Shown in pieces: positions 1 through 9,669 of a stretch of 40,040 nt of DNA (within the stretch, counting starts at the first letter, position 1; each line of letters starts with the position of its first letter). Below the pieces are notes generated by a model. The model was not told where the DNA came from and ran no database searches. It saw only the letters and a program-made list of their open reading frames with translations. The translations under genes and the position numbers were made by a program. The stretch lies in NCBI GenBank assembly GCA_014800605.1, contig JAAVFS010000016.1, positions 1 through 40,040 on the forward strand, given 5' to 3'. Source of the DNA: Bacteroidales bacterium (GTDB lineage: Bacteria; Bacteroidota; Bacteroidia; Bacteroidales; Muribaculaceae).

Positions 1-178
1 ATGATGGGCTCGGACTCTTCCTTAGCCCATTCATTTACAAATTTATAATAAATTTAGATACTAACAAAGTCTTAACTGTCGCCACATGTGTTAATGGGGA
101 GAAATTAAAAAATGTGGGTGGGGATTGGGGAGATATTAAATATATTTTATAAATTTGTGAACCAAGTGTAGAAACGTA

Positions 179-1882
179 ATGCTTACAAAAAGAAAAGAAT
201 ACGATGTAATAATCATCGGAGGCGGAGCTACGGGCGCGGGCACGGCTCGCGATTGTGCGCTTCGCGGTCTGAGCGTGCTGCTGGTGGAGCGATATGACTT
301 CACGGCGGGCGCTACCGGGCGTAATCACGGCCTGCTCCACAGCGGAGCGCGATATGCTGTCACTGACCGTGAGAGCGCTACGGAATGTATCAAGGAGAAT
401 ATGATCCTGCGGCGGGTCGCGCGCCACTGTGTCGAGGAGACCGGTGGCCTCTTTATTACTCTGCCGGAGGATGACCTTGGATATCAGAAGCTTTTCGTCG
501 ACTCGTGTGAGGCTGCCGGCATCCATGCTGAGGTGATTGACCCGGAGCTGGCCAGGCGTCTTGAGCCGTCGGTCAATCCGGCTCTGACGGGTGCGGTCAA
601 GGTACCCGACGGGGCTATCGACCCGTTCAGACTGACGACGGCTAATGTGGTCGATGCCACGATGCATGGCGCCGATGTCCTGACCTATCACGAAGTGGTC
701 GGGCTGATCAAGAGCGGCGACCGCATCGAGGGTGTCAAGCTGATGGATGTGCGCACGGGCGCGCGTTCGGAGGCTCGCGGACGCCTCGTCATCAACGCCG
801 GTGGCATCTGGGGCGCCGGGATAGCGGCCAAGGCGGGAGTGACTGTAAATATGTTCCCGGCCAAGGGGTCGCTGCTGATCTTCGGCCATAGAATCAACAA
901 TCTGGTGATCAATCGCTGCCGCAAGCCTGCAAATGCGGATATCCTCGTGCCGGGCGACACGATATGCCTTATCGGCACGACGAGCGATCGCGTTCCATAT
1001 GACCAGATCGACCACATGACGGTCACCCCGGAGGAGGTCGACATCCTGATGGGTGAGGGCGCCAAGCTGGCCCCGTCGCTTGCCCACACCCGCATCCTGA
1101 GAGCCTACGCCGGCGTCAGGCCCCTTGTGGCGTCAGACGACGACCCGTCAGGCCGCTCGATAAGCCGCGGCATAGTCTGTCTGGACCACGCCACCCGCGA
1201 TGGCCTCGAAGGTTTCATCACAGTCACCGGCGGCAAGCTGATGACCTATCGCCTGATGGCCGAGTGGGCCACCGACATGGCAATGCGCAAGCTCGGCGCT
1301 ACTGACCCCGGATGCGTCACGGCCACCAAGCCTCTGCCTGGCTCCGAGCCTGCCGAGGTCAGGAAGGAAAAGAAGCGACTCAAGGGGTGGAACCGCCGCA
1401 AGTCGCACGTCATAGAGCTCTCGACCGAGCAGCTCGCGGCCGAGGGGCGCCACGGCACCCTGAGCCGCAAGATCGACACCCGCGATGCAGCGAGTGAAGC
1501 GCTCGTCTGCGAGTGTGAGCAGGTGTCGGTCGGCGAGGTCAATTATGCTATCAATGAGCTGCATGTCCACAATCTGCTCAACCTGCGCCGACGCACACGT
1601 CTGGGCATGGGTACCTGTCAGGGTCAGCTCTGCGCCTGCCGCGGCGCCGGACTTTTAGCCAAGGCCGGAGCTTGCGCCGATGCCGCGCTGGCCGATCTCG
1701 GATGGTTTATCAATGAGCGCTGGAAGGGGATGAGCCCCGTAGCATGGGGTGAGACCATAAAGGAGGTGCAGCTGATGTCGTGGCTCTATGAGGGAGTCGG
1801 AGGGCTGACCGAAGGGCGCCGTCAGCAGATGGACAGCGATATGGATTCTCAGCATGAAGCAAATACGGAGGATAAGAAATGA
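179..1882 (+). CDS. glpA: Anaerobic glycerol-3-phosphate dehydrogenase subunit A
   Basis: N-terminal FAD motif DVIIIGGGATGAGTARDCALRG; C-terminal Cys-rich BFD-like region (CECEQVS...GMGTCQGQLCACRG); followed by glpB and glpC. Confidence 0.95.
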   Translation: MLTKRKEYDVIIIGGGATGAGTARDCALRGLSVLLVERYDFTAGATGRNHGLLHSGARYAVTDRESATECIKENMILRRVARHCVEETGGLFITLPEDDLGYQKLFVDSCEAAGIHAEVIDPELARRLEPSVNPALTGAVKVPDGAIDPFRLTTANVVDATMHGADVLTYHEVVGLIKSGDRIEGVKLMDVRTGARSEARGRLVINAGGIWGAGIAAKAGVTVNMFPAKGSLLIFGHRINNLVINRCRKPANADILVPGDTICLIGTTSDRVPYDQIDHMTVTPEEVDILMGEGAKLAPSLAHTRILRAYAGVRPLVASDDDPSGRSISRGIVCLDHATRDGLEGFITVTGGKLMTYRLMAEWATDMAMRKLGATDPGCVTATKPLPGSEPAEVRKEKKRLKGWNRRKSHVIELSTEQLAAEGRHGTLSRKIDTRDAASEALVCECEQVSVGEVNYAINELHVHNLLNLRRRTRLGMGTCQGQLCACRGAGLLAKAGACADAALADLGWFINERWKGMSPVAWGETIKEVQLMSWLYEGVGGLTEGRRQQMDSDMDSQHEANTEDKK

Positions 1883-3117
1883 AATTTGACACTATAATAA
1901 TAGGAGGCGGCCTCAGCGGCATGACAGCGGGCATCACGCTCGCACGCGCCGGACAGCGGGTAGCCATCTTTTCGACAGGCCAGAGTGCCCTGCAATTCAG
2001 CTCCGGCTCGATGGAGCTGCTCGGACAGCTCGACGGCGAGCCGGTGGAGCGCCCGACCGAAGCTTTTGACTCTCTACCCGAGAGCCACCCTTACCGTCGT
2101 ATCGGCAAAGCGAAGTGGCTCGACCTGCTCGGCCACGTGCAGCCGATGCTGAGCGAAGCGGGAATCAACACGATAGGCGACACCTCGCGCAATCGCTGGC
2201 GCCTGACCCCCTTAGGCAAGATCAAGCCGGCATGGCTGACGCTTGACGACTTCGCCACATTCACGTCGCCCGACAAGCTCCCGTGGCGCAGCGTGGCACT
2301 GGTCAACATAACCGACTTTATCGACTTCTACCCCCGGTTTCTGGCTCCGACGCTTGAGCGCCGCGGCGTGAAGTGCCGGCAGGAGTCGGTGACTATACCG
2401 CGCCTGGAGAAGCTGCGCCGGAGTAGCACCGAGATGCGCGCCCCGACCGTCGCCCGACTCCTTGATGACGACGCCATACGCCAGATCGCAGGCCGACTCA
2501 ATGTGATAGCCCGCGATGTCGATGCGCTGATCATGCCGGCTGTCGTCGGCCTTAGAGACGACCATCAGCTCACCCTGCTCCGCCGCCTGATCGTGAAGCC
2601 GGTTTACTTCGTGACCACAATGTCGGCCTCTGTCCCCGGCATCAGAATCCAGATGCAGCTCGATGCCTATTTCAAGAAGCTCGGCGGAATGCTGTTCCCT
2701 GGCGATACCGTAGTCAAAGCCAACATGGATGGCGACAAGATCCGCGCCGTCTACACCGTCAATCATGGCGACGAGCCGCTCGAAGCTGACAATTACATGC
2801 TCGCATCGGGGTCATTCTTCGGCAATGGCCTTGTAGCGCTCCCCGACCGGATCATAGAGCCGGTCCTCGGCCTTGATGTCGAGGCACCCGGTCTGCGCGC
2901 CGAGTGGTATAAGCCCGACCTCTATGATGCTCAGCCCTTTATGGCTTTCGGAGTCAAAAGCGACGAGAGCTTCCGGCCGTCACTCGACAGCCGGACCATC
3001 AGCAATCTATATGCCGTCGGCTCAATTCTCGGCGGCTGCAACCCCATCAAGGAGGGGTGCGGAGCCGGAGTCGCAATTCTGACAGCTATGTTTGCTGCCG
3101 ATAAAATACTTGAATGA
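1879..3117 (+). CDS. glpB: Anaerobic glycerol-3-phosphate dehydrogenase subunit B
   Basis: FAD motif DTIIIGGGLSGMTAGITLARAG; 4-bp overlap with glpA; order glpA-glpB-glpC. Confidence 0.93.
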   Translation: MKFDTIIIGGGLSGMTAGITLARAGQRVAIFSTGQSALQFSSGSMELLGQLDGEPVERPTEAFDSLPESHPYRRIGKAKWLDLLGHVQPMLSEAGINTIGDTSRNRWRLTPLGKIKPAWLTLDDFATFTSPDKLPWRSVALVNITDFIDFYPRFLAPTLERRGVKCRQESVTIPRLEKLRRSSTEMRAPTVARLLDDDAIRQIAGRLNVIARDVDALIMPAVVGLRDDHQLTLLRRLIVKPVYFVTTMSASVPGIRIQMQLDAYFKKLGGMLFPGDTVVKANMDGDKIRAVYTVNHGDEPLEADNYMLASGSFFGNGLVALPDRIIEPVLGLDVEAPGLRAEWYKPDLYDAQPFMAFGVKSDESFRPSLDSRTISNLYAVGSILGGCNPIKEGCGAGVAILTAMFAADKILE

Positions 3118-3132
3118 AAAACGCAATAACAG

Positions 3133-4392
3133 ATGATAGATCAACTCAATATAAGCGAAAACAACTTTGAGCAGTGTATCAAGTGTACGGTATGCACCGT
3201 CTACTGCCCGGTGACGGCGGTCAATCCGCTCTATCCGGGTCCGAAGCAGGCCGGTCCTGACGGAGAGCGCTACCGACTCAAACACCGCGACTTCTATAAT
3301 GAGGCCCTCAAATACTGCCTCAACTGCAAGCGATGCGAAGTGGCGTGTCCCTCAGGCGTGCGCATCAGCGACATAATCCTCTCGGCGCGCAATCGCTACA
3401 GCAAGGGCTCAGCCGGCGTGCGCGATCGCATGCTGGCCCACACCGACATGATGGGCGGCCTGGCCACACGACTGAGCCCGACGGTCAACGGCCTCCTGCG
3501 CCTGAAGCCCGTCAAGCTGGCTATGGACCTGACGCTGGGCATCGACCGCCGACGCACATTCCCGGCCTATACTCCCCGAAAGTTTACTACCTGGTATCGT
3601 CGCCACGCAGCCGAGCGTCAGGCACGCTTCGCCAATCAGGTGACCTACTTCCATGGCTGCTATGTCAACTACAATTTCCCGCGTCTGGGCAAGGACCTTA
3701 TAAAGGTGATGAATGCCATCGGATGGGGCGTGCAGCTTATGAAGGATGAAAAATGTTGTGGAGTTGCCCGCATCGCCAACCGCCTCATCAAGCAGGCCAC
3801 CGAGGCCGCCAAGGTCAATCTGCGCGAGATAGGCACAGCTGTCGACGCCGGCCGCGACGTCATCTCGACATCCTCGACCTGCGTGATGACCATGCGCGAC
3901 GAGTATCCCCACGTGCTCGGCCTCGACAATTCGGCAGTGCGCGAAAGCATCATGACAGCCACCCGCTTCCTCTACAATCTGGTCGAGAGCGGACGCGTCA
4001 AGCTAGCCTTCAAGTCCGACTATCGTCTGCACGCAGCCTATCACACGCCCTGTCATCTTGTACGCCTGGGCTGGGGCGTGTATTCGACCGAGCTGCTCAA
4101 GATGATACCGGGACTGCAGCTGACCATCCTCGACTACAACTGCTGCGGCATAGCCGGAACCTATGGCTTCAAGAAAGAGAATTATGCTTACTCGCAGGCC
4201 ATAGGCAAGCAGCTATTTGACTCGATAGCCGAGGCCGCGCCCGATATCGTGGCTACCGACTGCGAGACGTGTAAGTGGCAGATCGAGATGTCGACGGGGC
4301 TTAAAGTGGCCAACCCGATATCGATTATCGCCGATGCACTCGATGTTGAGGCCACCCGACAGTTAAATAATGTATCGACTCCTGCGGAGTAA
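3133..4392 (+). CDS. glpC: Anaerobic glycerol-3-phosphate dehydrogenase subunit C (Fe-S, CCG domains)
   Basis: Two 4Fe-4S motifs (CIKCTVCTVYCP, CLNCKRCEVACP) and CCG-type motifs (EKCCGVA, YNCCGIAGTYGF). Confidence 0.95.
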   Translation: MIDQLNISENNFEQCIKCTVCTVYCPVTAVNPLYPGPKQAGPDGERYRLKHRDFYNEALKYCLNCKRCEVACPSGVRISDIILSARNRYSKGSAGVRDRMLAHTDMMGGLATRLSPTVNGLLRLKPVKLAMDLTLGIDRRRTFPAYTPRKFTTWYRRHAAERQARFANQVTYFHGCYVNYNFPRLGKDLIKVMNAIGWGVQLMKDEKCCGVARIANRLIKQATEAAKVNLREIGTAVDAGRDVISTSSTCVMTMRDEYPHVLGLDNSAVRESIMTATRFLYNLVESGRVKLAFKSDYRLHAAYHTPCHLVRLGWGVYSTELLKMIPGLQLTILDYNCCGIAGTYGFKKENYAYSQAIGKQLFDSIAEAAPDIVATDCETCKWQIEMSTGLKVANPISIIADALDVEATRQLNNVSTPAE

Positions 4393-4440
4393 CCTTCATA
4401 GACAATAATACAATCATACAAACAGTATAGACTCACCATC

Positions 4441-5949
4441 ATGTCGAAAAACGACCCTTACAGCTCGCTTGGAGCTGATCGCAAGCGCTTTATGTCGTGG
4501 CAGATGCGCACGATCCTGGTAACAATGATCGGCTATGCCATCTTCTACTTTGTCAGAAAGAATTTTTCGGTTGCCATGCCGGCTCTCTCGGCCGAATATG
4601 GCATTAACAACAAAAGCTTCGGCTGGATCATCATGGCAGGCTCCTTGGTCTATGGTGTCTCCCGCTTCGTCAACGGATACCTTGTCGACAGAATACGTGC
4701 GAAGGTGGTGATGGCAGTCGGACTGCTGCTGTGTGCCTTGTCAAACTTTGCTTTTGGCTTCGGTGCTGACCTGAGTTCATGGCTGACAGGAGTCAGCAAC
4801 GGACCCCGAATGGTCGAGATGCTCATCCTGATCATGGGCGTGACTATCATTCTCAATCAGTATTTTCAGGGTCTCGGCTATCCTCCGTGTGCGCGCATTC
4901 TGCCCCACTGGATCCACCCCTCGGAGCTGGCGACCAAGATGTCGATATGGAATTGCAGCCACTCGATAGGCGCTGCCTTTGCCGTAGTGGTCTGCGGCTA
5001 CATCCTCGGCCACTTCGGATCTGACCTCTCGGCTGACACCCATCTGCGCCTGACAATCTCCGAAAACCTTCTCGCCACCGGCACAACCCCTGCTGACCTC
5101 GAGCGAAATGTCACCACATTCATCACCCACGTGGGCGCGTGGAAATGGTGCTTCTGGCTGCCGGCATGTCTGGCTGTAGCCGGAGCGATCGGCATATTCT
5201 TCGGTCTGAAAGATGATCCTAAGGAAGCCGGCCTCCCCGACCTCCCCGGCACGAGCCTCGGCAACTACAAAGGCGCGAAAAACAAGGCTGCACGCCGCAA
5301 GTTTGAGTCGGTCATGGTGTGGCGCAACCGCTGGGTCTGGACATTCTGCATCGCCAATCTGTTTGTCTACGTAGTCAGAATGGGTATCCTTGACTGGGGC
5401 CCGAAATTCCTGACCGAGAGCCGCGGACTGTCGATCGGCAGCGCTACCTGGTCGGTAGCCGCCTTTGAGATAGCCGGCGTGGTCGGCACCCTGTTCGCCG
5501 GATGGGCCACTGACAAGCTCTTCCACGGCAAGGGGCATCGTATGTGCGTGTTCTGCATGCTCGGCGCGGCCATCTTTATGACGATCTTCCGATTCCTTCC
5601 CGAGACCACAAGCCTGACATGGACCGTCCTCGTGCTCGTCGGAGCCGGATTCTGCATCTACGGCCCGCAGGCGCTGATCGGCATCGAGCTTGGTAATCAG
5701 GCTACCAAAGAGGCCTCAGCCCGTGCTAACGGACTCGCCGGCATTCTGGGTTATCTCGGCGCCGGTCTCTCCGGTCTGCTCGTGGGCTATGTGGCCGATG
5801 CAGCCGGATGGACGATGGTATTCCAGTCGATTATCATCGTGGCTGTCATCGGTATGGTGATCCTGCTGACAATGTGGCGTGCCCCTCGCGACGGCTATGA
5901 GCGCGCCGCCTCTATCGACTATTCAGATGTGAAATCAGACAAAGAATAA
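4441..5949 (+). CDS. glpT: MFS organophosphate (glycerol-3-phosphate type) transporter
   Basis: GlpT/UhpT-like N-terminus (YAIFYFVRKNFSVAMPALSAEYG...GWIIMAGSLVYGVSRFVNGYLVDR), 12-TM-like; in the glp operon. Confidence 0.85.
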   Translation: MSKNDPYSSLGADRKRFMSWQMRTILVTMIGYAIFYFVRKNFSVAMPALSAEYGINNKSFGWIIMAGSLVYGVSRFVNGYLVDRIRAKVVMAVGLLLCALSNFAFGFGADLSSWLTGVSNGPRMVEMLILIMGVTIILNQYFQGLGYPPCARILPHWIHPSELATKMSIWNCSHSIGAAFAVVVCGYILGHFGSDLSADTHLRLTISENLLATGTTPADLERNVTTFITHVGAWKWCFWLPACLAVAGAIGIFFGLKDDPKEAGLPDLPGTSLGNYKGAKNKAARRKFESVMVWRNRWVWTFCIANLFVYVVRMGILDWGPKFLTESRGLSIGSATWSVAAFEIAGVVGTLFAGWATDKLFHGKGHRMCVFCMLGAAIFMTIFRFLPETTSLTWTVLVLVGAGFCIYGPQALIGIELGNQATKEASARANGLAGILGYLGAGLSGLLVGYVADAAGWTMVFQSIIIVAVIGMVILLTMWRAPRDGYERAASIDYSDVKSDKE

Positions 5950-5953
5950 ACCA

Positions 5954-6811
5954 ATGAACGACAAGATAATAACTGACCTCAGCCACGACGGCCTGATGGC
6001 TGCCTGCCGCCGTATCAAGCATGTCACTCTAGATATGGACGGCACCATCTATCTCGGTGCCAATCTCTTCCCATGGACCCTCGGCTTCCTGCAGCAGCTC
6101 AGAGACAACGGCATCGGATATTCATTCCTGACCAATAACCCCACCAAGTCGGTCGGCGACTATCTGAAAAAACTCTCCAAGCTCGGCATCGAGGCTAAGC
6201 CGGAAGAGGTCTACACTACCGCCGTAGCCACGATCGACTATCTGCGTCTCCATCTGCCGGAGGCCAAGCGCCTGTTTATCATGGGTACCCCGAGCATGGT
6301 AGCCGAGTTTGAGGCCGCCGGATACGAGAGCGTAGCCGATGACCACGCGGAGCGCCCGGACGCACTTATCGTAGCCTTCGATATGACGCTGACCTACGAC
6401 CGCCTCTGCCGCGCAGCATGGTGGGCATCGCAGGGAGTCCCCTATATCGCTACCAACCCTGACCGCGTATGCCCGACCGATCTCCCGACCATCCTTGTCG
6501 ACTGTGGATCGATGACCGAGTGCATCCACCACGCTACGGGGCGCTACCCCGACGTCGTCATCGGCAAGCCTAACCCCGACATGCTCCGCTGCATCATGGA
6601 AAAGCGCGGCCTGGAGCCTGACGAAGTGGCCATGTGCGGCGACCGCATATATACCGACGTAGCCTCCGCGCGCAATGCCGGCGCCCTCGGGGTGCTCGTG
6701 CTCTCTGGCGAGACCACGCTGGAGACAGCCATGGCCCACGACCCCCGTCCGGCTATCACAGCTGCTACTGTGGCTGACTTTGGTAATCTGTTAATCGAGT
6801 CAAGAAAATAA
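5954..6811 (+). CDS. HAD-IIA (NagD/PGP-like) sugar- or glycerol-phosphate phosphatase
   Basis: LDMDGTIYLG motif I, FLTNNPTKS motif II, IGKPNPDML and CGDRIYTDVASA motifs; 4 bp downstream of the MFS gene. Confidence 0.88.
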   Translation: MNDKIITDLSHDGLMAACRRIKHVTLDMDGTIYLGANLFPWTLGFLQQLRDNGIGYSFLTNNPTKSVGDYLKKLSKLGIEAKPEEVYTTAVATIDYLRLHLPEAKRLFIMGTPSMVAEFEAAGYESVADDHAERPDALIVAFDMTLTYDRLCRAAWWASQGVPYIATNPDRVCPTDLPTILVDCGSMTECIHHATGRYPDVVIGKPNPDMLRCIMEKRGLEPDEVAMCGDRIYTDVASARNAGALGVLVLSGETTLETAMAHDPRPAITAATVADFGNLLIESRK

Positions 6812-6813
6812 GT

Positions 6814-7596
6814 ATGAAAAAGTTGATATTCAGTCTGATGGCAGCTATCGGCTGCTTCAGCGTAAAGGCCGTAGAGCCCATCGTAATCCAATTGCACCCC
6901 GACTCAGAGGAGAGCCCGACACTCTGGGTCTATCCCGCTGAAAATGGTGACGGCACAGCTATCATCAGCTGCCCCGGCGGCGCCTATGGCTGGCACGCTA
7001 TGGACCATGAGGGACACGAATTTGCCCCGTGGCTCAACGAAAACAGCATCACCTACGCCGTGCTCCGCTATCGCCTGCCGCAGGGACGCCACGACGTACC
7101 CTCGGCTGATGCTATGGAGGCTATCCGGCTGATGCGTAGCCATGCAGCTGAATGGAAGGCTGATAAGGTCGGCATCATGGGTTTCTCCGCCGGCGGCCAT
7201 CTCGCTTCCACCGTCGCCACTCATGCTACAGGCGACTCTCGCCCCGACTTCCAGATACTTTTTTATCCGGTCATCACGATGAACCCATCCTACTCCCACC
7301 CGCTGACCCATGACAACCTGCTCGGCGACTCTGCGACAGTGGCGATGGAGTCATATTACTCCAACGAACTTCAGGTGTCGGCGACTACACCTCCGGCGTT
7401 GATCCTCAGCTCATGGGACGATGACGCCGTGCATATCTCCAACACCCTCAACTATTCGCGCGCGCTGGCTGCAGCCGGAGTGCCCGCATCGGTCTACATT
7501 TTCCCGACGGGTGGCCACGGTTGGGGCTTCCACGACACGTTCCCCTACAAGCCGGTTTGGCAGACCGTATTCCTCGCTTGGCTTAAGAGCCTGTAA
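6814..7596 (+). CDS. Exported alpha/beta hydrolase, acetyl-esterase-like
   Basis: Signal peptide MKKLIFSLMAAIGCFSVKA; CPGGAYGW oxyanion-hole motif, GFSAGGH nucleophile elbow, WDDDAVH and GGHGWGFH catalytic Asp/His regions. Confidence 0.85.
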   Translation: MKKLIFSLMAAIGCFSVKAVEPIVIQLHPDSEESPTLWVYPAENGDGTAIISCPGGAYGWHAMDHEGHEFAPWLNENSITYAVLRYRLPQGRHDVPSADAMEAIRLMRSHAAEWKADKVGIMGFSAGGHLASTVATHATGDSRPDFQILFYPVITMNPSYSHPLTHDNLLGDSATVAMESYYSNELQVSATTPPALILSSWDDDAVHISNTLNYSRALAAAGVPASVYIFPTGGHGWGFHDTFPYKPVWQTVFLAWLKSL

Positions 7597-7612
7597 GACC
7601 CTTGGCATAAAT

Positions 7613-7644
7613 TTTGTAGGTTAGGCGGATTTCAACTACCTTTG
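7613..7644 (+). promoter_or_regulatory. Bacteroidetes-type promoter for the GH97 gene
   Basis: TTTG (7613-7616) - 20 nt - TACCTTTG (7637-7644), matching TTTG-N19-21-TAnnTTTG, about 50 bp before the GH97 ATG. Confidence 0.75.
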
Positions 7645-7695
7645 TGGAGAGAATAGCAAACCACAAATATCAGGGAGTACCATCCCCCTTATGCC

Positions 7696-9669
7696 ATGAA
7701 TTTACGCAAAGTTGTTTTTTTATTAGTCGGAGCAGGGATATGTATTCCTGCTCTGGGAGGTGTCAGAAACGCTGAGAGTGTCAACAGCCCGGACGGTAAG
7801 GTGAGCGTCACCGTAATGGGTGACAGCTTAGCTCGCTATGAGGTCCGTCTTGACGATCAGTTGATGATCGAGCCGTCGGCTCTCGGCCTGGTGACCAATC
7901 TGAAAGGTGGCGGGATATTGACGCTCGACTCTGTGTCGGAGGTCAGACTCCTCACTGATCGCTACGAGCTCCCCACCGGCAAGCGCGCTGTCGTCGACTC
8001 GAGGGCGTCGGAGCGCTTCTTTCACTTTGGCCGAGACGGCCGGAAGGCTATGGATGTAGAGTTTCGCGTGTCAGACGCGTATGTGGCGTTCCGCTATAAA
8101 GTCTATCCGCAGGGTGAGACACTCTGCGCCGTCGTCAGCGAGGAAGATACGGAGTTTGTCGTGCCGGAGAATACCCGGGCATACGTGTGTCCCCAGATGT
8201 CTCCGATGTCAGGTTGGGCCCGCACAGCACCCAGCTATGAGACCCACTATCAGGTCGATGTGGCTCTCGACAGCCTGAGCCGTGTGGCCGCTCCTGATGG
8301 CTACTCGTTCCCATGCCTGTTCAGGGTCGGAGATGCCGGCTGGATGCTTATCTCCGAGACTGGTATCGCCGGCGACTATTGCGCCTCGCATCTTGACTAT
8401 GAGGGGGATCGCATATTCAAAATCGCATATCCTGATCCGGCCGAGCAGAATGGCTTTGGCACTACCGGTGCTGCCATAGCGCTCCCGGGCTACACGCCGT
8501 GGCGTATCGTGATGCTCGGTAAGACGCTCGCTCCGATCGTGGAGACCACAGCGCCGTGGGACCTCGTCGAACAGCTCTATGTGCCTTCCCTCGACTATCA
8601 GTATGGCAAAGGGACCTGGAGCTGGATCATGAAGATGGATCCCAGCTGCAACTTTGACGAGCAGAAAAGCTATATCGACTTTGCCGCCGAGATGGGCTAT
8701 TCGAGCGTGCTTGTCGATGCTCTTTGGGACACCCAGATCGGCTATGAGGGTATCGAGGAGCTGGCACGCTACGGACGCGACAAAGGGGTGTCGCTCTACC
8801 TCTGGTATAACTCTAACGGCACATGGAACGACGCTCCCCAGGGTCCCCGCGGCGTGATGAATGATATCGTAAAGCGCCGCAAAGATATGCGCTGGATGGC
8901 TCAGAATGGAGTCCGCGGCATCAAGGTCGATTTCTTCGGAGGCGACAAGCAGGAGACCATGCGTCTCTACCACGACATTCTCGCGGATGCCAACGACTAT
9001 GGCCTGCTGGTGATCTTCCATGGCTGTACTCTCCCACGCGGATGGGAGCGGATGTATCCCAACTTTGTGGCATCCGAAGCCGTCCGCGCAAGTGAGAATC
9101 TTCATTTCTCTCAGGCTGACTGCGACCTGGAGGCTCTCAACGCCGCTCTCCACCCGTTTATCCGTAACACAGTGGGAAGCATGGACTTCGGAGGAAGCGC
9201 TCTCAATCAGTTCTACAACTCAAAAAATAAGCCAGACAAAGGCTCGCAACGACGCACGTCCGATGTGTTTGCCCTCGCTACGGCCGTCCTTTTCCAGAGT
9301 CCGACACAGCATTTCGCCCTCGCTCCCAACAATCTCGACGACGCTCCGGCGTGGGCCATCGACTTTATGAAAAGCGTTCCGACACTCTGGGATGAGACAC
9401 GATTTGTCGAGGGTCGTCCGGGAGAGTATGTCGTCATGGAGCGACGTGCCGGCGATACCTACTACCTTGTCGGTGTCAATGCAGGCCCCGAAGCCCGGAA
9501 GCTGACGATGAACTTACCGACCTCACAGGGCGTTGTAAAGGGTGAATTATACACCGACGATGCCGCGCTCGCAGGGAGTGTCAAGACTGTCAGCCTTAAT
9601 CGTAAGGGTCAGCTGAAAGTCGTCATGCCGGCTGAGGGTGGCTTTGTCTATAAATATACAGTAGAATGA
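7696..9669 (+). CDS. Glycoside hydrolase family 97 (alpha-glucosidase/alpha-galactosidase-like)
   Basis: SusB-like N-terminal beta-sandwich (VNSPDGKVSVTVMGDS...ALGLVTN), GH97 core (YIDFAAEMGYSSVLVDALWD, GIKVDFFGGDKQETMRLYHDIL, VIFHGCTLPRGWERMYPN). Confidence 0.92.
   Translation: MNLRKVVFLLVGAGICIPALGGVRNAESVNSPDGKVSVTVMGDSLARYEVRLDDQLMIEPSALGLVTNLKGGGILTLDSVSEVRLLTDRYELPTGKRAVVDSRASERFFHFGRDGRKAMDVEFRVSDAYVAFRYKVYPQGETLCAVVSEEDTEFVVPENTRAYVCPQMSPMSGWARTAPSYETHYQVDVALDSLSRVAAPDGYSFPCLFRVGDAGWMLISETGIAGDYCASHLDYEGDRIFKIAYPDPAEQNGFGTTGAAIALPGYTPWRIVMLGKTLAPIVETTAPWDLVEQLYVPSLDYQYGKGTWSWIMKMDPSCNFDEQKSYIDFAAEMGYSSVLVDALWDTQIGYEGIEELARYGRDKGVSLYLWYNSNGTWNDAPQGPRGVMNDIVKRRKDMRWMAQNGVRGIKVDFFGGDKQETMRLYHDILADANDYGLLVIFHGCTLPRGWERMYPNFVASEAVRASENLHFSQADCDLEALNAALHPFIRNTVGSMDFGGSALNQFYNSKNKPDKGSQRRTSDVFALATAVLFQSPTQHFALAPNNLDDAPAWAIDFMKSVPTLWDETRFVEGRPGEYVVMERRAGDTYYLVGVNAGPEARKLTMNLPTSQGVVKGELYTDDAALAGSVKTVSLNRKGQLKVVMPAEGGFVYKYTVE

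Noticed and set aside
4-30. ATGGGCT / AGCCCAT inverted repeat at the left edge
   Set aside because: Only 7 bp arms and no T tract; possibly the terminator of an upstream gene, but the window cuts off the context.
125-157. Possible glpA promoter (TTGG, 21-nt spacer, TAAATTTG)
   Set aside because: The -7 element fits, but the -33 element is weak and the implied leader would be only about 15 nt, so it was not listed as a feature.
35-1087. 350-aa minus-strand ORF antisense to glpA
   Set aside because: No family signature, fully overlaps the strongly supported glpA, and runs into the AT-rich promoter region; typical antisense open frame in GC-rich coding DNA.
4777-5538. 253-aa minus-strand ORF antisense to the MFS transporter
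   Set aside because: Shadow ORF with no family features; sense strand is a clear MFS protein.
8209-9153. 314-aa minus-strand ORF inside the GH97 gene
   Set aside because: Antisense to a clear GH97 coding sequence; composition is a mirror of codon bias, no recognisable motif.
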